Position numbers and translations under genes: made by a program. Shown here in pieces: positions 1 to 8,424 of a stretch of DNA of 64,000 nucleotides. Every line of letters starts with the position of its first letter. The stretch's first letter is position 1. Under the pieces are notes generated by a model, which made no database searches, was not told the DNA's origin, and saw only the letters and a list, made by a program, of their open reading frames with translations. Source of the DNA: Acidimicrobiales bacterium (GTDB lineage: Bacteria; Actinomycetota; Acidimicrobiia; Acidimicrobiales; JAKAVM01); assembly GCA_027452005.1 (NCBI GenBank), contig DAIDHF010000001.1, positions 1 to 64,000 on the forward strand, given 5' to 3'.

Positions 1-1
1 T

Positions 2-88
2 AGGGGAATGGCTGAGAAGAGCTCTCTGGTAGAGGCCAGCAGGAAGCTAGTGGCTTCAGCCATCAGAGGACGTCACAGAAATGGATAG
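2..88 (+). CDS. Possible 3' end of a gene entering from the left edge
   Basis: Reading frame 2 is open from the window edge to a TAG at 86-88. It gives 28 residues that look protein-like: a helical, Ala/Ser/Lys-rich tail ending in a basic cluster (RGRHRNG). It could be the C-terminus of an upstream gene. It could also be chance, because the stretch is short and no domain is recognisable. Confidence 0.25.
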   Translation, partial: RGMAEKSSLVEASRKLVASAIRGRHRNG

Positions 89-239
89 ACGATCCGGTTT
101 CGTCTTGAAGAGGTGGTTACCTCGGCACATCGAATCCCAACTGAAAGTGTCTCAAAAGACTTACAAGTTCCGAAGTGGCCTATCCCTAAATCAAGGTGTG
201 ATCTTCCTCCGGGAAATGAATAGTTGATCGCGACCGTGA

Positions 240-524
240 TTATTGTTTTCTTTTCTTACCCATCCTATGGCCCAGTCGGTAGGAGAAAGAACTAACTGTT
301 TCGCTCTTTACGCGGTGACTACGACGATTCCAGTATATCCGCCAGATAGCTACCAGAACAACCAATATTGGACTTACAATAATTATTACAGTGGGATTGA
401 CACCGCCAAATAGAAGGGGGTGCGAGCCCAGTTGATGAAGCCGAATAGTCTCATATGTGTGGGCCACTATGTCGCCAATACCAAGGACTATAACCAACAC
501 GAGTAACTTTGAATCGCGACTCAT
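240..524 (-). CDS. Small two-helix membrane protein, unknown function
   Basis: The 94-residue frame begins with ATG at 522-524. It has two clear hydrophobic segments, at about residues 6-24 and 43-63, separated by a polar loop containing His and Tyr. The C-terminal tail of about 30 residues is strongly basic (ends MGKKRKQ), which suggests both termini face the cytoplasm. No family is recognised. No good Shine-Dalgarno sequence precedes the ATG, so the start is uncertain. It stands alone in a gene-poor stretch and faces away from the acyl carrier protein gene. The membrane-protein pattern is the main reason to believe it is real. Confidence 0.42.
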   Translation of the reverse strand: MSRDSKLLVLVIVLGIGDIVAHTYETIRLHQLGSHPLLFGGVNPTVIIIVSPILVVLVAIWRIYWNRRSHRVKSETVSSFSYRLGHRMGKKRKQ

Positions 525-761
525 GATAGCTGGGTTTCTTGACGATATAAGTAGCGAATAATCATCCGCTCTCTAATGTGTAACTACCTGTTAGGTCGAT
601 CATGGTTTCCCAAACCTTGGAGAATTTATCGCTGACGAAGTTTGATAACATCAGATGGTCTATAAGCAAAATCTTGGATCTCGAACCTCAGCTGAAGTCG
701 GGCTAACATAAATACTCCATTCAATACACCGTAATATTGGCAATCGTAGCAAACTAAATTG

Positions 762-974
762 CTAAATGCTCACATTGGAGGTGGCCCTGTTTCTGGGGAG
801 CCGCGCAGTCCCCGAAATTGAAATACTCTTCTCAGAAGGTTTTGCTGCCGTGTGGGAGGAACCTTGGCCCGAGAGCCCAAAGGCAGGCAATAGTGGTGTG
901 AGTACACCAGCTAGAGCAAACACCAGAGAAAATACACAGGCCACTCTAATAGATCTGGCCTCGATATGAACCAC
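762..974 (-). CDS. Small exported or membrane-anchored protein, unknown function
   Basis: This 70-residue frame starts with GTG at 972-974. A perfect AGGAGG lies 8 nt upstream on the minus strand, the best ribosome binding site in the first 1.4 kb. Residues 10-33 form a hydrophobic stretch after a short N-terminus with two Arg, as in a signal peptide or anchor; the rest is Ser-rich and polar. An open frame of nearly the same extent exists on the plus strand but has no ribosome binding site, so the minus strand is preferred. No homologue is recognised. Confidence 0.48.
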   Translation of the reverse strand: MVHIEARSIRVACVFSLVFALAGVLTPLLPAFGLSGQGSSHTAAKPSEKSISISGTARLPRNRATSNVSI

Positions 975-1082
975 TTGTACTCCCTCCTTGCCCCCTCGGG
1001 CGCCTAGAACCCTAAATGTATCTGCCTGGATCTCCCCACGAGAGTTACCGGGTTACTTTCCAAAGGACAAAGGATAAATAGA

Positions 1083-1253
1083 ATGTGTACAAACCCATAT
1101 TTTGCCAGATATGGGTTAGTCTGGATTTACGCCCTTAGAGGAGGTTTGGCCACCACACCTGAAGAAATAATTGATCTATCTAGATTGATAGTGGCATCAA
1201 GAGCCGCGAGACCACTAATTCACCCAACAACTCAAATGCTCTGCGTTGTATAG
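1083..1253 (+). CDS. Possible 56-residue protein, unknown function
   Basis: An ATG at 1083 is preceded by AAGGA with an 8 nt spacer and opens a frame of 56 codons ending in TAG at 1251. The product has an aromatic N-terminal part (YGLVWIYALRGG) and then a helix-like stretch (TPEEIIDLSRLIVASRAA). It looks protein-like, but I recognise no family and it may be a remnant of a longer gene. A perfect 9-bp inverted repeat lies inside its first codons. Confidence 0.35.
   Translation: MCTNPYFARYGLVWIYALRGGLATTPEEIIDLSRLIVASRAARPLIHPTTQMLCVV
1092..1117. repeat. Perfect 9-bp inverted repeat
   Basis: AACCCATAT (1092-1100) and ATATGGGTT (1109-1117) are perfect inverted copies separated by 8 nt. No T-run follows, so it is a poor terminator. 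It could be an operator or an RNA hairpin near the start of the 56-codon frame. It is about 280 nt upstream of the acyl carrier protein gene. Confidence 0.45.
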
Positions 1254-1397
1254 GGCTAGGAGCAATGAGGTCGGTGTCTGGCATTGGTGACACCCGTGGT
1301 AATTCTTTTCAAGGTGCCCGGGTGGTTAGGTAGTTCCTGAAACTTGGCATAAAAGTAGCTCGCTTCAACGGTTTTTGGTATAGATTGCTAGAAGATT

Positions 1398-1664
1398 ATG
1401 GGTGACGGAAACTTATCAAGAGTAACTAAGGCTCTATCGGTGTTCTTCAAGGTTCCCGAGAGTGTAATTGATCTAGACTCAAATCTTCTCAACCCAGAGG
1501 GATTTCAGTTGGGAGATCGACTCCTAGACTCCTTGGAGATAGTTGAACTTATTGCTGTTATTGAGGACACCTTGGAGTGTTCATTAGACGCTTTTATTGA
1601 AAAGCAAGACCGTATGTCGTTGCGGGAGTTGTGTTCCAGGGTTGTTACTTTCGCTGAAGGCTAG
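1398..1664 (+). CDS. Acyl carrier protein
   Basis: An 88-residue acidic helical protein with the phosphopantetheine attachment motif LLDSLEIVEL; the Ser of DSL, at about residue 44, would carry the prosthetic arm. Length and pattern fit a stand-alone carrier protein rather than a domain. The gene is followed after 2 nt by a fatty-acyl-AMP ligase, so the pair probably loads an activated acyl chain onto this carrier. It is probably not the housekeeping AcpP, since no fab genes are near and the motif region is divergent. The ATG has only a weak ribosome binding site (AGAAG). Confidence 0.85.
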   Translation: MGDGNLSRVTKALSVFFKVPESVIDLDSNLLNPEGFQLGDRLLDSLEIVELIAVIEDTLECSLDAFIEKQDRMSLRELCSRVVTFAEG

Positions 1665-1666
1665 TT

Positions 1667-3358
1667 GTGGGCTTGAGCTATCAAGGCCTGATTGAACTAC
1701 TAGACAAGTCATCTTCAACCGATGGCCAGGTGATCTTTGCCGATCCCCGCGAGCAGGTGGTTCGCTTTTCCGAGATATGGAAGATGGCCCATCAGGCCGG
1801 CTTCATCATGGGTCAGGACCACCGTGAAGGCACTACTGTGGCTGGAATTTTGCGTCCTAATTTGGCCTGTATCGTGACGTTATTTGGAGCTTGGCTTGCG
1901 GGTGTCAGATTTGCCTCATTGCCTGACCGGGCTCGAGGAATGACCGAGGCCGAACATGCCGAGCAGATTGACTCGATTTTGGAACTGGTTGGTGGCGAAT
2001 TTGTTTATGAGTCTTATCCGGGGGAGATAGGAAACCTTAGCCGGGGAGTGCTGGCCCCCTATCAAGGGATACTTGACAAGATAGGCGAATCAACCCAGAT
2101 GACGAGTGGTGGTAATGCGGGGATCCTGATCCAGTTTACGTCGGGATCTACCTCGTCCCCTAAAGGGGTAGTTATTGGGATGGATGAGATCGGCTGGAAC
2201 GTGTCGTCGATGAGTGAGGCCTTTTGCTTCCGGCCGGGAGATACCTCGAGCTCTTGGCTGCCGCTATCTCATGACATGGGACTAATTGGAACCTTCTTGT
2301 TGCCGTGTGTGTCCATGACAGCTTCCATGGGGGGTATTTCCAAGGTCTGGCTTATAACACCAGAGAGTTTTGTGAGAGATCCCCTGGGGTGGCTGCGGGT
2401 TGACCAGGGAGCATCGGCAAGCTTTTCTATGATCCCAAACTTTGCCCTGGATCTAATAGCGCGAAAGCTAAAAAATGCAACAGGCCTAAACCTGTCTAAC
2501 TTTCGCAATTTGATCGTGTCGGCTGAGACGGTGCGCGCCTCGACGCTGGGCAAGTTTTCATATTTGGCTCGTGAGTTCGGCTTCAACGAGCTGGCTTTTC
2601 AACCTGCATATGGAATGGCCGAGACTACCTTGGGGGCAACTACGGTTAGGGGGGACGAACTATGGTCAAGTGTTGTACTAGAACGAGAAGCATATTCCGA
2701 AGGCAAACTGAATGTGGTTTCCAAGCACGCTGGTACTCAAGATTCACACCTAAATTTGACTGGTGAATTTCTGGCCAGCTTTGAAGAGGTCGTGTGTCTA
2801 GGAAGACCGTTTCCCGGGTTTGAGATGAAAATAGATACACAGGCAAGTGATGACTTGGGTAGGGTAAGTCTAAAGAGCGGTTCGATTGCACAAGAGCTAG
2901 TTGGGACAAAGAGTCTAGAGTTACAAGATGGGTTTTATCAGACCGAAGACCTGGGTTTTTGCGTGGATAACGAACTCTATTTTGCCGGACGCTGTGATGA
3001 CTGGATGGTCATTCGAGGAAGAAACCTCGATGCCCGGGCAATCGAGCTAGCCTCTTCTCGGTCACCGGCGGTAAGAGACGGCAACTGTGTGGTAGTCCCG
3101 GATGAATCCGGAACCTACGCTGTAGTTGCCGAGCCAGCCGTGACTGTGGCTTCAAGTGAGCCAATTTCCCGAGATCAGATTGACGAGATCATCAACTACG
3201 CCTTGGGGGTATCGGGGATTACCCCGTCTAGGATAGTTATTGTAGATAGAGGCTCACTCCCTAAGACCCCGAGTGGAAAGATTCAGCGCCGAAAGGTATC
3301 AGTCATGCTCGACAACCTAGAAGGCAAGATCGCGCAGTTCTGGACAAAAGAAAAGTAA
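1667..3358 (+). CDS. Fatty-acyl-AMP ligase (AMP-binding superfamily)
   Basis: This 563-residue adenylate-forming enzyme would activate a carboxylic acid with ATP and hand the acyl group to the carrier protein encoded 2 nt upstream. Seen in order are the P-loop-like motif FTSGSTSSPKGV (near residue 161), AYGMAETTLGAT (near residue 311), YQTEDLGF followed by a region with RGRNLDARAIE, and the C-terminal PKTPSGKIQRRK. The overall pattern resembles stand-alone FAAL proteins (FadD32-like) more than acyl-CoA ligases, which is an inference from motif style. The GTG start nearly abuts the carrier gene stop, so the two are probably co-translated. The substrate cannot be told. Confidence 0.88.
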   Translation: MGLSYQGLIELLDKSSSTDGQVIFADPREQVVRFSEIWKMAHQAGFIMGQDHREGTTVAGILRPNLACIVTLFGAWLAGVRFASLPDRARGMTEAEHAEQIDSILELVGGEFVYESYPGEIGNLSRGVLAPYQGILDKIGESTQMTSGGNAGILIQFTSGSTSSPKGVVIGMDEIGWNVSSMSEAFCFRPGDTSSSWLPLSHDMGLIGTFLLPCVSMTASMGGISKVWLITPESFVRDPLGWLRVDQGASASFSMIPNFALDLIARKLKNATGLNLSNFRNLIVSAETVRASTLGKFSYLAREFGFNELAFQPAYGMAETTLGATTVRGDELWSSVVLEREAYSEGKLNVVSKHAGTQDSHLNLTGEFLASFEEVVCLGRPFPGFEMKIDTQASDDLGRVSLKSGSIAQELVGTKSLELQDGFYQTEDLGFCVDNELYFAGRCDDWMVIRGRNLDARAIELASSRSPAVRDGNCVVVPDESGTYAVVAEPAVTVASSEPISRDQIDEIINYALGVSGITPSRIVIVDRGSLPKTPSGKIQRRKVSVMLDNLEGKIAQFWTKEK

Positions 3359-3372
3359 GCCGAGAGTTAGAA

Positions 3373-3406
3373 GGCCCTGGGGTTACCTCGTAACTAAAGT
3401 TGGGCC
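3373..3406. terminator. Possible bidirectional hairpin between convergent genes
   Basis: Nested inverted repeats lie between the acyl-AMP ligase (+) and the acyltransferase (-): GGCCC (3373-3377) with GGGCC (3402-3406), and inside it GTTAC (3382-3386) with GTAAC (3390-3394). There is no clear T-run, so this is a weak candidate. Confidence 0.28.
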
Positions 3407-3418
3407 CGGCCAAGTTGT

Positions 3419-4480
3419 TCAGCCTTGAGTCAACAGTTCTATGGTTCTGTCAATTATCCAGTTGGCGTCGCTCATATTTATGTCTCTGGTTCTGAGGGTT
3501 AGGGTAGAGTCTCCACCAGCTAGACGAACTGCAGCAAAGGAGACCCCTGATCGTCCTCGGGCAACCGGGTAACCCTCCATCCTGGTTACCCCAGGCATGA
3601 CTTGACGCCCTAGGTTGGTGAGCAAAACTGTATCAGATGCTCGCTCTGCTAAGACTCCCAGAAACTTTAGGTATCGAGAGGTATGGCGAATCTCCCAAGG
3701 TTCTGCTGGGGTAGACAGGGCCCGCTGGATCTTCTCTGAGATATTCCTGGATGCCCTAGAGTCGATCCGTCGGTAGGTTGAGCGATTTTCGGCGCCTCCG
3801 TCAAGGGCTATTCCAAGAGAAAGTCCGACCCTCTTACAAGGCTTACCACGTGTTTTACTAAATTCGCAGCTGGCTGCCAGGCAGGCCATTGGAAGGAAAG
3901 ATGTTATGCCGGCACCGATTATTGGGAGATTTCGTGCTACAAACGAGTCAAAATCGGGTCGTTGAGACGAGCGAGCAACCGGGTTGGCTGGAAGGAGTAC
4001 CCTTTTTAGAGCTGCCCAAGGGAATTGGGCTTTGGCGGGTGAAGGAGGTGGGCTTGTAGCTGGAATCACGCCACACAACAGTAGTTTCATGGCCACAATA
4101 AGACGTGCTCCATCGAGGGCACAGTGGTGTACAAAAAAACTAACCCAATGGCCATCTGGACCAACGAGTATCCTAAGGGCAGGCTCGTTAGCGAGATCAA
4201 AGCGCCTAAGCATACTCGGTGGTGTCCTGTCATCACTCGTAGCAACTTCTACCACGGGAGGGGAAGCCGGGATCCAAAAAGTGCCCTCAATCCTTGAGGA
4301 GACCGTTGGAAGAGACTGGCTCAGGGTGTCGAGTCGAGACTCAATCATCTGGCACACTCGGGCGGCTCCAGTTCCCGTTAGAGAACTGTCAAGATAACAC
4401 GTTGCTACCACGGTCCAAGAGGTCTTTTGGTCTGGATGATGGAGGATTGCCAGTTCAGACTGGTTGAGAGCGATTGACAT
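3419..4480 (-). CDS. Condensation-domain-like acyltransferase
   Basis: The protein has the HHxxxDG catalytic motif (HHCALDG, near residue 118) shared by NRPS condensation domains, PapA-type acyltransferases and wax ester/diacylglycerol synthases; the second His is the expected catalytic base. A later LLTNLGRQ matches the structural motif region of this superfamily. At 353 residues it is shorter than the usual 430 or so. The ATG at 4478-4480 overlaps the thiD stop as TAATG with GGAG just upstream, so translation is coupled to thiD; a TTG 9 nt further upstream would swallow that ribosome binding site. With the convergent acyl-AMP ligase and carrier protein it may form a small acylation module. 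The acceptor is unknown. Confidence 0.78.
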   Translation of the reverse strand: MSIALNQSELAILHHPDQKTSWTVVATCYLDSSLTGTGAARVCQMIESRLDTLSQSLPTVSSRIEGTFWIPASPPVVEVATSDDRTPPSMLRRFDLANEPALRILVGPDGHWVSFFVHHCALDGARLIVAMKLLLCGVIPATSPPPSPAKAQFPWAALKRVLLPANPVARSSQRPDFDSFVARNLPIIGAGITSFLPMACLAASCEFSKTRGKPCKRVGLSLGIALDGGAENRSTYRRIDSRASRNISEKIQRALSTPAEPWEIRHTSRYLKFLGVLAERASDTVLLTNLGRQVMPGVTRMEGYPVARGRSGVSFAAVRLAGGDSTLTLRTRDINMSDANWIIDRTIELLTQG

Positions 4481-5310
4481 TAGCTCCAAGCCTCATTATT
4501 TAGGAAGAAGTGGTCAAGTGGGCCATGGCCTTTTCCAAGGGTCCACCCCGCAGATCCAAGGAGTGCTTTTTGTACGTACTGCTTTGCCAGCTTGACGCTA
4601 TTGATCATGTCGTTTCCAAGGGCCAAATAGGAGCATATTGCACTAGACAAACTACAGCCGGTTCCGTGGTTATTTCTTGTGTCAATGAAGGGATAAGAAA
4701 AGGTCTCGAGATGGTCGCCATCAAACAAAAAGTCGGTGGCCATGTTTGAAATACCTTGGAGGGAAAATTCAGGTAAGTGCCCACCTTTTATGAGTACATT
4801 TTTTGCACCAAGCTTGTAGATCGAGCGTGCAGCAAGTTCGATGGATGCCACCGAATCGATTGTAACTCCAGATAAGAGCTGAGCCTCAAACAGGTTAGGT
4901 GTGACCAAAGTGGCTAGTTGTATCAACGTCTCTTTATAGCGCGCTACTGTGCCGTCTCCCAGGAGGCTCGTGCCTGTCGACGATACCAAGACTGGGTCTA
5001 CAACCAATGGACACAATTGTAGTTGAGAAAAGATCTTGGCAAGAGTGTCGAGATTTGCTGAGCTTCCCACCATTCCGGTCTTGATGGCCGAAATTGTAAA
5101 GTCATCAAATAGACAGTCGATCTGTTCGTAGAGTTGATCGGGGGGAGTTGGGTATATTTGGCGTACCTCATGGGTATTTTGGATGGTTGAGGCAGATATT
5201 ACTCCCAAACCATAGGTCCCAAGGGCACTGAAGGTTTTTAGATCACACAAAAGACCTGCTCCAGCCCCAGGGTCGAGTCCGGCGACCGAAAGAACCACGG
5301 TTGGATTCAT
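4480..5310 (-). CDS. thiD: Hydroxymethylpyrimidine/phosphomethylpyrimidine kinase ThiD
   Basis: A 276-residue ribokinase-fold enzyme that phosphorylates HMP and HMP-phosphate to HMP-pyrophosphate for thiamine synthesis. The N-terminal SVAGLDPGAGAGLLCDLKT is the typical ThiD start (family: SGSDPSGGAGIQADLK), and HGTGCSLSSAI near residue 215 is the anion-hole and catalytic motif. VKTGMVGS-like sequence (IKTGMVGS) near residue 79 also fits. It lies 6 nt downstream of thiG in the same operon and overlaps the acyltransferase start by TAATG. Length is normal. Confidence 0.96.
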   Translation of the reverse strand: MNPTVVLSVAGLDPGAGAGLLCDLKTFSALGTYGLGVISASTIQNTHEVRQIYPTPPDQLYEQIDCLFDDFTISAIKTGMVGSSANLDTLAKIFSQLQLCPLVVDPVLVSSTGTSLLGDGTVARYKETLIQLATLVTPNLFEAQLLSGVTIDSVASIELAARSIYKLGAKNVLIKGGHLPEFSLQGISNMATDFLFDGDHLETFSYPFIDTRNNHGTGCSLSSAICSYLALGNDMINSVKLAKQYVQKALLGSAGWTLGKGHGPLDHFFLNNEAWS

Positions 5311-5316
5311 GGGAAT

Positions 5317-6129
<813 letters not shown>

Positions 6130-6324
6130 TTATAGCGTGTTCGACATCTTAGGCCTATTTAGGTATCCCCACTAGCTCTACGGGTACTAGTAAACTAGCT
6201 TGCCTGAGCCCGCATGGACCGATATCACCACTTGTGTTGTCGTGGAAGTCGATACCATCATGATGCCTTGAGGAGACTGGCGACTTTGGCCGTTGGAGAA
6301 GTCAAGTTGTATAGGAAGTAGGTC

Positions 6325-7392
6325 GTGGAGAGAAGTTACTATCAGCCAAAGGAACGACGGAACTTTGCGCTAATACTTGTTGGCATAATTGTAGTGGGGC
6401 TAATAGTGCTTGGTATTGAAAATCGACTTACGGCCACTAAAGGCGCGTCAACGACAACTACCAGGCAAGCCATATCGACAACCACGACTCAGGTGCCACT
6501 GTGGAAGAAGACCTTTTCAGTCGGGGTCCAAAGCCAAATTGTACAAGAATCACTAGGTGCCGGTCATATACGGGTAATTTCAACCACCATCAGGTATCCG
6601 GTTGTAAAATCTCAGAGCACCTCAGAGATTGCTCAGGGAACCCCAGACGTAACCGACGGTCCCTATCCACTCATTGTATTCTCCCAAGGATTTGATATCT
6701 CTGCCAACGTGTACTCTCAGCTCATCGATACATGGGTGGCAGCGGGCTTTGTCGTTTTGTCACCTGAGTATCCATATACCGATCCGTCATTTCCCGGTGG
6801 AGTAGACCGGAGCGATCTGGTAAACCACCCACGTGATCTGTCTTACATGATTACCTGGGCACTAGATCAGAACGAGATATCAGGTTCGGTTCTCTTCAAG
6901 CTCATAGATCCAAATGAGATTGCGGTGGCCGGGCAGTCAGATGGGGGAGACGTGTCACTGGCTGTCGGATTTGGGACGTGTTGTTTAGACTCGCGGGTAA
7001 AGGCAGTGGTGAGTCTGTCAGGTGCAGAATATGCCCCATTCGGAGGAACGTATTTTTCAGGACCCGCACTTCCATTTTTAGTTACCCAAGGTACGGCCGA
7101 TGACATAAATCCTCCATCGTGTAGCGTACAAATCTATAACGCCGCGGGAGCTCCAAAGTTCTATCTCAGTCTCCTTGGAGCCAACCACCTTGAGCCCTAT
7201 TCGGGCACTGACACGTACTTGCCGATTACTGAAAACGTCTCGACGGAGTTCCTTGAGAGTTACCTCCAGCATGATCCCAATTCTCAGGCCCAGATGCAGT
7301 CAAGTGGGAATCAGATCGGTATTTCAACTTTACAAGAAGACGGGACTGTTCCTCAGGTGGCCGGTACTTGTCCGGGTGCACCAGCGTCTTAG
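6325..7392 (+). CDS. Membrane-anchored alpha/beta hydrolase (dienelactone hydrolase / PAF-acetylhydrolase type)
   Basis: The GTG start follows AGGAAG with good spacing. Residues about 13-30 form one hydrophobic anchor after a basic N-terminus, then a Thr-rich linker, so the catalytic domain is probably outside the cell. The nucleophile elbow is GQSDGG near residue 204. TQGTADDINPP near residue 258 supplies the likely acid and GANHLEP near residue 286 the His. Cysteine pairs (CCLD; NPPSCS and GTCPG) could form disulfides, which fits export. The substrate is unknown; ester or lipid hydrolysis is an inference from the fold. Confidence 0.85.
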   Translation: MERSYYQPKERRNFALILVGIIVVGLIVLGIENRLTATKGASTTTTRQAISTTTTQVPLWKKTFSVGVQSQIVQESLGAGHIRVISTTIRYPVVKSQSTSEIAQGTPDVTDGPYPLIVFSQGFDISANVYSQLIDTWVAAGFVVLSPEYPYTDPSFPGGVDRSDLVNHPRDLSYMITWALDQNEISGSVLFKLIDPNEIAVAGQSDGGDVSLAVGFGTCCLDSRVKAVVSLSGAEYAPFGGTYFSGPALPFLVTQGTADDINPPSCSVQIYNAAGAPKFYLSLLGANHLEPYSGTDTYLPITENVSTEFLESYLQHDPNSQAQMQSSGNQIGISTLQEDGTVPQVAGTCPGAPAS

Positions 7393-7523
7393 CTCTGGAA
7401 CCTGTCCAATTGGCTAAGTACTCCGGCAAGCTCGTCCCGGTTATCTGCTAGTTGAGATCTTGAACAACCGGTGACCTTGAACTCCGCCTCATCTGACGAG
7501 GTCTGCGGTCCGTAGTCGTTCAA
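7389..7523 (-). CDS. Doubtful small reading frame between convergent genes
   Basis: On the minus strand the frame from 7574 to a TAA at 7389 is open for 61 codons and reads like protein, with a charged helical end (NRDELAGVLSQLDRFQS). The only usual start is a TTG at 7521-7523, giving 44 residues, and it has no clear ribosome binding site. It follows the methyltransferase gene on the same strand. It may be a real small gene, a gene remnant, or chance. The rest of the 200-nt gap holds nothing recognisable. Confidence 0.22.
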   Translation of the reverse strand: MNDYGPQTSSDEAEFKVTGCSRSQLADNRDELAGVLSQLDRFQS

Positions 7524-7593
7524 AAGGACCCGGGTGTGGGAAACTGCGTGAACTAGGCTTGCATGTTTTGCAATTCAAGGCGAGCCGGTCAGA

Positions 7594-8397
7594 CTACTTT
7601 GGCGACCTAGCCACCATGACGACGGCCTCGGCGATTACAGGCTCATAGGAGATGTCTTTAAAACCAGCACTCTCTAAGTATTTTTCCCAGACATCAATCC
7701 TCACCGGCCGTTCCTGGAGTCTTGCTGAAAAGCGCCAGACATTCTTCAGTATTCTCCACCACCCGGTTGGACCCTTTTTTGCCATAGTGAAGAGCTTTGA
7801 GGCGATGATCTGTCTGTCCCTGGAGTCTGACCCTCTTCCAAACATCATGTCCCCGATTACAAGGTATCCACCAGGTTTGAGCCATTGGTAAATGTGGGCA
7901 ATAGTAGCTTGTTTGTCGGAATCTAAGAGGTGATGTAAGACGTAGTTTGTAACTACCAAGTCGACACTTGCCGGGGGAAAGTCAAGAGTTTCAATTGGTG
8001 ACACAATGGGCTTTATATTGGAAATCCCCTTGGCCGCCGCATTGTCTACCAGGAGATCGAGCATTGACTTGCTAATGTCCACTGCCCAGACCTCCCTTAC
8101 CAGGGGAGCAATTGGTATGGCTAGCTGTCCCGTTCCGGTTCCCAAATCAACGGCAATTGCGTTGGGGTCTGCTTTGATTTTTGAAAGTACACTTTCTACA
8201 ACTTTTGACAGTCCAGTTGCACCACCAGCCTCCCAGTTGCCAGCCAGACGAGTCCAGCGTTTGCGCTGATGGTCAACCGCATTTGACCTGACAAATGAGC
8301 TTTTCAGGTCCCTTCCAGGTAGCGAGAATTTTGGGCCCGAGTCGTTGTCTTGAGGCAGCACAGAGCCTAATCTAATACGGAAACCTTTCCGTAACAT
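7594..8397 (-). CDS. Class I SAM-dependent methyltransferase
   Basis: A 267-residue protein with the SAM-binding glycine motif VDLGTGTGQLAIP near residue 84, an acidic end of strand 2 (AVDISKSMLDL), and VTNYVLHHL followed by LKPGGYLVIGDM, typical of small-molecule methyltransferases of the UbiE/ArsM type. The substrate is not evident. The ATG at 8397 is chosen; a longer frame reaches 8496 and overlaps the divergent hydrolase gene, and a GTG at 8361 is also possible because conserved sequence begins later. None of these starts has a strong ribosome binding site. Confidence 0.85.
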   Translation of the reverse strand: MLRKGFRIRLGSVLPQDNDSGPKFSLPGRDLKSSFVRSNAVDHQRKRWTRLAGNWEAGGATGLSKVVESVLSKIKADPNAIAVDLGTGTGQLAIPIAPLVREVWAVDISKSMLDLLVDNAAAKGISNIKPIVSPIETLDFPPASVDLVVTNYVLHHLLDSDKQATIAHIYQWLKPGGYLVIGDMMFGRGSDSRDRQIIASKLFTMAKKGPTGWWRILKNVWRFSARLQERPVRIDVWEKYLESAGFKDISYEPVIAEAVVMVARSPK

Positions 8398-8424
8398 GAC
8401 ATTGCAGGGTAATTTAGGACCAAG

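Noticed and set aside
81-227. A 48-codon plus-strand frame with ATG at 81 overlapping the partial frame at the left edge
   Set aside because: AGAGGA lies upstream, but the product is short, basic and without pattern, and codon use is not convincing.
602-706. A 34-codon plus-strand frame preceded by TTAGG
   Set aside because: Too short to judge and no recognisable feature; it may be chance.
766-969. Plus-strand 67-codon frame opposite the small exported protein
   Set aside because: No ribosome binding site, whereas the opposite frame has a perfect AGGAGG and a signal-like segment.
1345-1361. Sigma-54-like GG-N10-GC spacing upstream of the carrier protein (TTGGCATAAAAGTAGC)
   Set aside because: Sigma-54 is not expected in this group and the match is minimal.
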